Assembly (NCBI GenBank): GCA_944322325.1 | Contig: CALUOQ010000008.1 | Location: 58,271 to 122,270 of the forward strand | Direction: 5' to 3' | DNA length: 64,000 nt | From: an uncultured Alloprevotella sp. | Lineage (GTDB): Bacteria > Bacteroidota > Bacteroidia > Bacteroidales > Bacteroidaceae | Part shown: piece after piece, positions 53,619-60,420 of the stretch | How positions within the stretch are numbered: the stretch's first letter is position 1 | Layout of the letters: each line of letters starts with the position of its first letter | Notes under the pieces: generated by a model | The model's database searches: none | Seen by the model: only the letters and a program-made list of their open reading frames with translations | What the model was told of the DNA's origin: nothing | Program-made: the position numbers and the translations under genes

Positions 53619-54260
53619 TCAGCGTAAATTCTTGCGGGCACATTCCTCGGCCATCTTCACCACATCGTCGGGCAGCTGTACGGGCAGGGGATCGCCGGGG
53701 TGCTTCTCGGGGTCGTAGAGCATACCCGTGCAGACGCAGTACTTGCGCCCGGTGCGGCAGAGCACGTCGTAGTTCACGCAGCAGGGGTGGTCGGGCGTGC
53801 CGCAGCCTTTCCAGTACTCGTCGTCTTGGGTGAGCTCGGAGAAGGGAACGGGGACGTAGCCGAGCATCGTGTTGATGCGCATGACGGGGCCGCTGCTCGT
53901 CAGGCCGAAAATCTTGGCGTGGGGCCAGCGCAGGCGGCTCAGCGTGAAAGCCATCTTCTTGATGCGCGTGGCCAGGTGATGGCCGCGGAACTTGGGCACT
54001 ACGATGAGGCCCGAGTTGGCCACATAGTGTTTGTTTTCCCAGCTCTCGATATAGCAGAAGCCGGCAAACTCTTCGCCGTGAAGGGCGATGATGGCCTTGC
54101 GCTCCTTCATTTTCGTGGCGAGGTACTCGTGCGTTCGCGAGGCGATGCCCGAACCGCGTACTTTGGCTGCTTCAGTGATGGTGGTCAGTATGGTGTCCAC
54201 GTATTTCTCGTGGGAAGCATCGGCTACGACTACGTCGATGCCGTCATTGTATTCTTCCAT
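53619..54260 (-). CDS. GNAT-family acyltransferase of the arginine operon
   Basis: 213 residues. GNAT core 'DASHEKYVDTILTTITEAAK', 'ATKMKERKAIIALHGEEFAGFCYIESW' and the acyl-CoA loop 'LIVVPKFRGHHLATRIKKMAF' (R-G-H-H-L-A type Q/R-x-x-G-x-A/G site). The C-terminal third is Cys-rich ('GCGTPDHPCCVNYDVLC', 'YCVCTGM') and may bind metal. It lies between argR and argG, and no classical N-acetylglutamate synthase gene is present here. A first step enzyme of the pathway (acyl transfer to glutamate) is therefore the best guess. The Cys-rich tail is unusual for a GNAT. Confidence 0.75.
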   Translation of the reverse strand: MEEYNDGIDVVVADASHEKYVDTILTTITEAAKVRGSGIASRTHEYLATKMKERKAIIALHGEEFAGFCYIESWENKHYVANSGLIVVPKFRGHHLATRIKKMAFTLSRLRWPHAKIFGLTSSGPVMRINTMLGYVPVPFSELTQDDEYWKGCGTPDHPCCVNYDVLCRTGRKYCVCTGMLYDPEKHPGDPLPVQLPDDVVKMAEECARKNLR

Positions 54261-54310
54261 TTTTTACAGAAAGACGGTTATGTTTTTATAGGGTTAGGTT
54301 GAATGTTCGC

Positions 54311-54793
54311 TTAGGGCATGACGGACTTGACGGCGGGGAAGAGCTGTGCGAGCTCGTCGACGAGCTGCTGGCGCGTCAGGTCCTCAGCCATGATGATGAG
54401 CACGGTGTCGTCGCCGGCCAGAGTGCCGACAATGCCGGCCAACGAGCTGGCGTCGATTTCGACAGCCATACCGGCGGCGTAGCCCGGTCGCGTGTGCATC
54501 ACGGCCAGATTGCCCGAGAAGTCGAGCGAGATGAAGCCCGACTGGCGCAGATAGTCGGGCGCGAGACGCAGTTCGCCGTTGCGCCGGTAGAGCGGGTGCT
54601 CGGGCAGCACGTAGACGAAGCCTGTCTCGGTGGAGATTTTCACGGCTTTCATGCGGCGCAGGTCGCGCGAAAGGGTGGCTTGGGTCACGCTGAAACCGCG
54701 TTCGGCCAGCTGTTTGAGAATCTCGTTTTGTCCGCCTACGCGCTGCTTCAGCAGGATGTCGCGCAGGACTTCAATGCGGTCTATTCTTTTCAT
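54311..54793 (-). CDS. argR: Arginine repressor
   Basis: 160 residues from ATG 54793 (MKRIDRIEVLRDILLKQRVGG). An N-terminal winged helix ('NEILKQLAERGFSVTQATLSRDLRRMKAVKI') with the ArgR 'SR' recognition helix, then the C-terminal hexamerising, arginine-binding domain ending 'IVGTLAGDDTVLIIMAED'. It senses arginine and represses the arg genes. It is the first gene of the operon, 51 nt before the GNAT gene, with a -7 box 25 nt upstream. The AT-rich stretch 54855-54885 (TATGCATAAG, ATAATTTATG) could be an ARG-box-like operator, weakly supported. Confidence 0.92.
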   Translation of the reverse strand: MKRIDRIEVLRDILLKQRVGGQNEILKQLAERGFSVTQATLSRDLRRMKAVKISTETGFVYVLPEHPLYRRNGELRLAPDYLRQSGFISLDFSGNLAVMHTRPGYAAGMAVEIDASSLAGIVGTLAGDDTVLIIMAEDLTRQQLVDELAQLFPAVKSVMP

Positions 54794-54817
54794 GACGTTC
54801 GTTATTGGATTTGCCTG

Positions 54818-54825
54818 CAAAGGTA
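54818..54825 (-). promoter_or_regulatory. -7 promoter box of the arginine operon
   Basis: CAAAGGTA on the plus strand (TACCTTTG in operon direction), 25 nt before the argR ATG. The other contents of 54794-55198 are repeat site 6 and the divergent promoter of the ATPase gene. Confidence 0.65.
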
Positions 54826-55006
54826 AGCATAATTTTTCGCACCACCTCGCTAAATATGCATAAGTTTGGAATAATTTATGGGAATCCTCTTTTTGTCGCC
54901 TCTTCCAGGGCCGTGGGACCGGTTTTCGCCCGCTTTCTTGCCGGCGACGCTGCTCCGGCCGTCCCGTTGGCAGCACTTGGCCGAACGGGGTGTACAGGTC
55001 GGAAAA

Positions 55007-55090
55007 ACAAGTGCTACGACCGGAATTTCTATCGCTACGACAGGAATTTCTATCGCCGCGATAGGATTTTCTGTCGTAGCACTTGTGTGG
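55007..55090. repeat. 21-nt palindromic repeat array, site 6
   Basis: End unit 55007-55027 (ACAAGTGCTACGACCG), inner units 55028-55048 (CTATCGCTACGACAG) and 55049-55069 (CTATCGCCGCGATAG, a perfect palindrome), inverted end unit 55070-55090 (CTGTCGTAGCACTTGT). Both arms have the GTGC/GCAC variant and differ at one position. It lies between the divergent argR and ATPase promoters. Confidence 0.94.
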
Positions 55091-55145
55091 GGCTTTTGCG
55101 GCGTTGGTTGTCTGCGAGGCGCAGAAAATAATTTGAAAAGTCTGC

Positions 55146-55176
55146 TTTGCATTTTTCGGGAATAGTCGTACCTTTG
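55146..55176 (+). promoter_or_regulatory. Promoter of the AAA/DUF4143-type ATPase gene
   Basis: -33 TTTG (55146-55149) and -7 TACCTTTG (55169-55176), spacing 23, 23 nt before the ATG at 55199. Confidence 0.75.
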
Positions 55177-55198
55177 TCGGCAAACGTCGATAGCCGTG

Positions 55199-56380
55199 AT
55201 GGAAACCTTTTTTCAGACGCACGCATACTTGATAGAACAGACCAACGCTCCCGTCCGTCGTGCTCTCATGGACAGCATAGACTGGAACTACCGCATGATA
55301 GGCATCAAGGGCCCCCGCGGTGTGGGCAAGACGACGTTTCTGCTACAGTATGCCAAGGAGAATTTCGAGCCGGGTATGCGCCAGTGTCTGTACGTCAACA
55401 TGAACAGCTTCTACTTCCAAGGGCGCGGGCTCGTGGACTTTGCCGACGAGTTCTATCGTGGCGGCGGGCAGGTGCTGCTCGTCGACCAGGCGTTCAAACT
55501 GCCCGACTGGCGGCAGGAGCTCTGTGCGTGCTATCGGCGCTTTGCCCGGCTGCGCATCGTCTACACCACTTCGTCCGTCGAGACGGCCGACGAGCAGGAC
55601 GACGAGCTGACGCAGATAAGCCGTTGCTACGTGCTTCACGGCTTCTCCTTCCGCGAGTTTGTCAACCTGCAGACTGGAGGAAACCTGGCGGCTTACAGTC
55701 TCGACGAGATACTCCATGACCACGAGCGCATCCTCAAGGCGATTTTGCCCAAGGTACGTCCGTGGCAGTACTTCCAGGACTATCTGCACCATGGCTACTA
55801 TCCCTTTTATCTCGAGAGCCGCAATTTCACCGAGAACCTCCTCAAGGCGATGAACATGATGATTGAGGTTGACATCCTCTTCATCAAGCAAATCGAACTC
55901 AAGTACTTGTCGCGCATCAAGAAGCTGCTCTATCTGCTGGCGTCGGACGGCGCTGCCAGTCCCAACGTGAGCAGCCTGGCCGCGGCTATCGGGACGTCGC
56001 GCGCCACGGTGATGAACTACCTGAAGAATCTCGAAGAGGCGCGGCTCATAAACCTCGTCTATCGCGAGGGAGAAGCCTTTCCCAAGAAGCCCGCCACCGT
56101 GATGCTCCACGACACCAATCTGATGTACGCCGTCTACAACCCGAGTCTCAGCGAGCAACATATTATGGAGTGCTTCTTCGTCAACAGTCTGTGGCGTCAC
56201 CACGCAGTCCATCGCGGCAAGCGCGACGGCGTCTACCGCGTCGACGGCCTGAAGGACATCTGCGTCTGTGACAAGCGTCGCCGTATGAAAACCGACGAGT
56301 CCCTCTACTACGCCCGCTACAACGCCGAGGTGGGTCGCGGTCGCGAGATTCCGATATGGCTTTTCGGCTTTCTTTATTAA
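55199..56380 (+). CDS. AAA-14/DUF4143-type ATPase with altered Walker B
   Basis: 393 residues. Walker A 'GIKGPRGVGKTTFLLQY' (about 36-52), then 'VLLVDQAFKLPDWRQEL' (about 92-108), where family members normally read D-E-x-H-K. Here the catalytic Glu is Gln (Q97) and the His is Phe. 'LRIVYTTSSVET' is the sensor strand, then the winged-helix 'AAIGTSRATVMNYLKNLEEARLI' and the DUF4143 C-terminus with 'FFVNSLWRHHAVHRGK' and a short nuclease-like end. These ATPases are widespread in Bacteroidales and of unknown role. 50 nt before nifJ. Confidence 0.8.
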   Translation: METFFQTHAYLIEQTNAPVRRALMDSIDWNYRMIGIKGPRGVGKTTFLLQYAKENFEPGMRQCLYVNMNSFYFQGRGLVDFADEFYRGGGQVLLVDQAFKLPDWRQELCACYRRFARLRIVYTTSSVETADEQDDELTQISRCYVLHGFSFREFVNLQTGGNLAAYSLDEILHDHERILKAILPKVRPWQYFQDYLHHGYYPFYLESRNFTENLLKAMNMMIEVDILFIKQIELKYLSRIKKLLYLLASDGAASPNVSSLAAAIGTSRATVMNYLKNLEEARLINLVYREGEAFPKKPATVMLHDTNLMYAVYNPSLSEQHIMECFFVNSLWRHHAVHRGKRDGVYRVDGLKDICVCDKRRRMKTDESLYYARYNAEVGRGREIPIWLFGFLY

Positions 56381-56430
56381 GCAGGACAATCCTAACAAAC
56401 AATACAACGCACATAACAATTTTAAGCATT

Positions 56431-59400
56431 ATGGCAAAGGAAAAGAAATTTATCACTTGTGATGGCAACCAGGCCGCTGCGCATATCGCGTATATGTTCT
56501 CGGAAGTCGCAGCTATCTACCCCATCACACCGTCGTCGCCCATGGCGGAACACGTCGACGAGTGGGCCGCACAGGGTCGCAAGAACCTTTTCGGCGATAC
56601 CGTGACGGTACAGGAAATGCAGTCCGAAGGCGGTGCGGCCGGTGCCGTACACGGTTCGTTGCAGGCCGGCGCGCTGACGACCACGTTCACCGCGTCGCAG
56701 GGTCTGCTGCTGATGATTCCCAACATGTACAAGATTGCCGGCGAACTGCTGCCCTGCGTGTTCCACGTGTCGGCCCGCACGCTGGCCACTCACTCCCTGT
56801 GTATCTTCGGTGACCACAGCGACGTCATGGCCTGCCGCCAGACGGGCTTCGCCATGCTGTGCGAAGGCTCGGTGCAGGAGGTGATGGACCTTTCGGCTGT
56901 CGCCCACTTGGCTACCATTGAGAGCCGCGTGCCTTTCATTAACTTCTTTGACGGTTTCCGCACCTCCCACGAGTACCAGAAGATTGAGGAAATCGACCAG
57001 GAGGACCTCCGTCCGCTCGTCGACCAAAAGGCGCTGAGCGAGTTCCGCGCCCGTGCCCTTTCGCCCGAACATCCGGTAGCCCGCGGTATGGCTGAGAATC
57101 CCGAGACCTTCTTCGCACATCGCGAGAGCTGCAATGCATACTACGACGCGGTGCCCGCCATTGTCGAGAAGTATATGGCCGAAGTCTCCAAGATTACGGG
57201 CCGCGATTACAAACTCTTCAGCTATTATGGCGCCGACGACGCCGAGCGCGTCATCATCTGCATGGGTTCCGTCACCGAGGCCGCCCGTGAAGCCATCGAC
57301 TACCTTAACAAGAAAGGCGAGAAGGTCGGCATGGTCAGCGTGCACCTCTACCGCCCGTTCTCGGTGAAGCATTTGCTCGCAGCAGTGCCTGCGACCTGCA
57401 AGCGCATTGCCGTGCTCGACCGTACCAAGGAACCCGGTGCTTCCGGCGAGCCGCTCTATCTCGACGTCAAGGACGCTTATTACGGCCAGGAGAATGCCCC
57501 GCTCATCGTGGGTGGCCGCTACGGTCTCGGTTCGTGCGACACGACGCCGACGATGATTATCTCCGTTTACGACAACCTTGCCCTGCCGACGCCGAAGGAC
57601 CACTTCACGCTCGGTATCGTCGACGACGTGACGTTCACCTCCCTGCCGCTTGAAAAGGAGATGGCGCTCGGCGGCGAAGGCATCTTCGAAGCGAAGTTCT
57701 ACGGCCTCGGTGCGGACGGTACGGTCGGCGCCAACAAAAACTCCGTCAAGATTATCGGCGACAATACCGACAAGTATTGCCAGGCCTACTTCTCTTACGA
57801 CTCTAAGAAGTCCGGTGGTTTCACCTGCTCGCACCTGCGTTTCGGTGACCACCCCATCCGTTCCACCTATCAGATTAAGACGCCAAACTTCGTCGCCTGC
57901 CATGTTCAGGCCTACCTGCACATGTACGACGTGCTCCGCGGTCTGCGCGACGGCGGCACCTTCCTGCTCAACACCATTTGGGAGGGTGACGAGCTGGCCG
58001 CCAATCTGCCGAACAACGTCAAGCGTTATTTCGCCGAGCACCACATCACGGTTTACTACATCAACGCCACGAAGATCGCACAGGAGATTGGCCTGGGCAA
58101 CCGCACCAACACCATCCTCCAATCCGCTTTCTTCCGCATCACGCAGGTCATCCCCGTTGACCTCGCCGTCGAGCAGATGAAGAAGTTTATCGTCAAGTCT
58201 TACGGCAAGAAGGGTCAGGACGTCGTTGACAAGAACTATCAGGCCGTTGACCGCGGTGGCGAATACAAGGAGCTCGCTGTCGATCCCGCCTGGGCCAGCC
58301 TGCCCGCCGATCCGGCCGTAGAGCGCGACGAACCCGCCTACATCAGCGACCTCGTCCGTCCTATTAACGCTCAGAACGGCGACCTGCTACCCGTTTCGGC
58401 ATTCAACATCTCCGTAGACGGCACCTGGGAGCAGGGCACGGCCGCTTACGAGAAGCGCGGCGTCGCTGCATTCGTCCCCGAGTGGATTCCTGAGAACTGC
58501 ATCCAGTGCAACAAGTGCGCCTATGTCTGCCCGCACGCTGCCATCCGCCCGTTCGTGATGGACGACGAGGAGGTCAAAGGCTTCACCGCCACGACGCTCG
58601 AGATGAAGGCCCCGGCTGCCATGAAGGGAATGCACTTCCGCCAGCAGGTCGACGTGCTCGACTGTCTCGGCTGCGGCAACTGTGCCGACGTCTGCCCGGG
58701 TCTGCGTGGCAACAAGGCACTCGTCATGAAACCGCTCGAGACTCAGATGGCCGAAGCCGACAACTGGGAATACTGCGTCAAGAACGTGAAGACCAAGCAG
58801 CACCTTGTCGACATCAAGCAGAATCCCAAGAACTCCCAGTTCGCCACGCCGCTCTTCGAGTTCTCCGGCGCATGCTCCGGTTGCGGCGAGACGCCCTACG
58901 TCAAGCTCATCTCGCAGCTCTTCGGCGACCGTCAGATGATTGCCAACGCCACCGGCTGCTCGTCCATCTACTCCGGTTCCATCCCCTCGACGCCTTACAC
59001 GAAGAACGAGAAGGGTCAGGGTCCCGCTTGGGCCAACTCGCTGTTCGAGGACTTCTGCGAGTTCGGCTTGGGCATGGTGCTGGCCAACAAGAAGATGCGC
59101 AATCGCATCCAGAGCCTGCTCGAGCAGTCGCTGGCCGACGAGCACGTGCCCGCCGAGTTCAAGGAGGCCGCTCAGGCTTGGATTGCCGGCCGCGAGGACG
59201 CCGACGCCAGCCGCGCCGCCGCCGACAAGCTCGCGCCGATGATTGAGGCCGCCAAGGGCCAGTGCCCCGTCTGCGCCCAGCTCGCCGAGCTGACGCACTA
59301 CCTCACCAAGCGCAGCCAGTGGATCATTGGTGGCGACGGCGCGTCGTACGACATCGGTTACGGCGGTCTGGACCACGTGCTGGCCAGCGGTGAGGACGTC

Positions 59401-59979
59401 AACATCCTCGTGCTCGACACCGAAGTCTACTCCAACACCGGCGGTCAGGCCTCCAAGGCCACGCCGCTCGGCGCCATCGCCCAGTTTGCCGCAGCGGGCA
59501 AGCGCGTGACCAAGAAGGACCTCGGTCTCATGCAGACCACCTACGGCTACATCTACGTCGCCCAAATTGCCATGGGGGCCGACCAGGCGCAGACTCTGAA
59601 AGCCATCCGCGAAGCCGAAGCCTACCCCGGACCCTCGCTCATCATTGCCTACGCACCCTGCATCAACCACGGCCTCAAGGCCAAGGGCGGCATGGGCAAG
59701 AGCCAGGCTGAGGAAGCCAAGGCCGTCGAGTGCGGCTACTGGCAGCTGTGGCGCTTCAATCCCGCGCTCGAAGCCGAGGGCAAGAACCCCTTCACCCTCG
59801 ATTCGAAGGAGCCCGACTGGTCGAAGTTCCAAGACTACCTCAACGGCGAGGTCCGCTTCCTCTCGCTGAAGAAGGCCCGTCCCGCCGAGGCTCAGGAGCT
59901 CTTCGACAAGACCGAGGAGGCCGCCAAGCGCCGCTACGCCAGCTATGTGCGCAAGGCCAAGGAGGACTGGAGCCTCTAA
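56431..59979 (+). CDS. nifJ: Pyruvate:ferredoxin (flavodoxin) oxidoreductase
   Basis: 1182 residues, the fused homodimer type. From ATG 56431 (MAKEKKFITCDGNQAAAHIAY), domain I has 'IYPITPSSPMAEHVDEW'. The ferredoxin domain shows 'CIQCNKCAYVCPHAAI' and 'CLGCGNCADVCP', and the TPP domain 'GDGASYDIGYGGLDHVL' with 'SNTGGQ'. A further Cys for the proximal cluster is in 'FSGACSGCGETPYVKL'. It makes acetyl-CoA, CO2 and reduced ferredoxin from pyruvate. The ferredoxin could feed the NuoEFG-less complex I. A strong terminator follows. Confidence 0.97.
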   Translation: MAKEKKFITCDGNQAAAHIAYMFSEVAAIYPITPSSPMAEHVDEWAAQGRKNLFGDTVTVQEMQSEGGAAGAVHGSLQAGALTTTFTASQGLLLMIPNMYKIAGELLPCVFHVSARTLATHSLCIFGDHSDVMACRQTGFAMLCEGSVQEVMDLSAVAHLATIESRVPFINFFDGFRTSHEYQKIEEIDQEDLRPLVDQKALSEFRARALSPEHPVARGMAENPETFFAHRESCNAYYDAVPAIVEKYMAEVSKITGRDYKLFSYYGADDAERVIICMGSVTEAAREAIDYLNKKGEKVGMVSVHLYRPFSVKHLLAAVPATCKRIAVLDRTKEPGASGEPLYLDVKDAYYGQENAPLIVGGRYGLGSCDTTPTMIISVYDNLALPTPKDHFTLGIVDDVTFTSLPLEKEMALGGEGIFEAKFYGLGADGTVGANKNSVKIIGDNTDKYCQAYFSYDSKKSGGFTCSHLRFGDHPIRSTYQIKTPNFVACHVQAYLHMYDVLRGLRDGGTFLLNTIWEGDELAANLPNNVKRYFAEHHITVYYINATKIAQEIGLGNRTNTILQSAFFRITQVIPVDLAVEQMKKFIVKSYGKKGQDVVDKNYQAVDRGGEYKELAVDPAWASLPADPAVERDEPAYISDLVRPINAQNGDLLPVSAFNISVDGTWEQGTAAYEKRGVAAFVPEWIPENCIQCNKCAYVCPHAAIRPFVMDDEEVKGFTATTLEMKAPAAMKGMHFRQQVDVLDCLGCGNCADVCPGLRGNKALVMKPLETQMAEADNWEYCVKNVKTKQHLVDIKQNPKNSQFATPLFEFSGACSGCGETPYVKLISQLFGDRQMIANATGCSSIYSGSIPSTPYTKNEKGQGPAWANSLFEDFCEFGLGMVLANKKMRNRIQSLLEQSLADEHVPAEFKEAAQAWIAGREDADASRAAADKLAPMIEAAKGQCPVCAQLAELTHYLTKRSQWIIGGDGASYDIGYGGLDHVLASGEDVNILVLDTEVYSNTGGQASKATPLGAIAQFAAAGKRVTKKDLGLMQTTYGYIYVAQIAMGADQAQTLKAIREAEAYPGPSLIIAYAPCINHGLKAKGGMGKSQAEEAKAVECGYWQLWRFNPALEAEGKNPFTLDSKEPDWSKFQDYLNGEVRFLSLKKARPAEAQELFDKTEEAAKRRYASYVRKAKEDWSL

Positions 59980-60008
59980 ACCCGCGCGACGAATCCTTTT
60001 TCCCCATT

Positions 60009-60052
60009 CCCGCCCGGCCGGCCGCAAGGTCCGCGCCGGGCGGGACTTTTTT
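60009..60052 (+). terminator. Terminator after nifJ
   Basis: CCCGCCCGGC (60009-60018) with GCCGGGCGGG (60035-60044), followed by ACTTTTTT (60045-60052). Confidence 0.9.
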
Positions 60053-60143
60053 GTGCCTCCGCGCGGAGGACTTGCCCGTTGGGGAGTCGGTCTGCGGTGT
60101 CGGGCACGGGAACTGTGAAGTTTTGCGGGTTGCTTCTGCAAAA

Positions 60144-60290
60144 TCTGTCGCAGCGTTAGGAATTTCTGTCGCAGCGTTAGGAATTTCTGTCGCAGCGTTA
60201 GGAAAATCTGTCGCAGCGTTAGGAAAATCTGTCGCAGCGTTAGGAAAATCTGTCGCAGCGATAGGAAATCCTACCTGTAACGGTAGAAAA
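60144..60290. repeat. 21-nt palindromic repeat array, site 7
   Basis: Six head-to-tail units of 21 nt (60144-60269). The first five share CTGTCGCAGCGTTAGG, differing only in the AT-rich linker, and the sixth has the family core CTGTCGCAGCGATAG. A degenerate seventh (CTACCTGTAACGGTAG, itself a palindrome) ends at 60290. There are no end units. The rest of the 59980-60420 gap holds the nifJ terminator and the next promoter. Confidence 0.95.
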
Positions 60291-60356
60291 TAGGGGGACT
60301 GGTGAGATGTAAAAGGTGTCGGTATCGTGTTTCTTCCAATCTGTACCCCCGTCCTT

Positions 60357-60388
60357 CTTGCGCCGTCGGGCGTTTCTGCGTATCTTTG
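60357..60388 (+). promoter_or_regulatory. Promoter of the S9 peptidase gene
   Basis: -33 CTTG (60357-60360) and -7 TATCTTTG (60381-60388), spacing 24, 33 nt before the ATG at 60421. Confidence 0.7.
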
Positions 60389-60420
60389 TCCGGAAAATTT
60401 TCTGATAAGCCTAAGTATTC

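Noticed and set aside
60144-60290. CRISPR-like array
   Set aside because: Period is 21 nt with no unique spacers and no cas genes. It is a tandem array of palindromic units.
59730-60293. Reading frame with V-A-A-L-G heptads after nifJ
   Set aside because: It runs through nifJ in another frame, the nifJ terminator and the repeat array. The heptads result from the 21-nt units alone.
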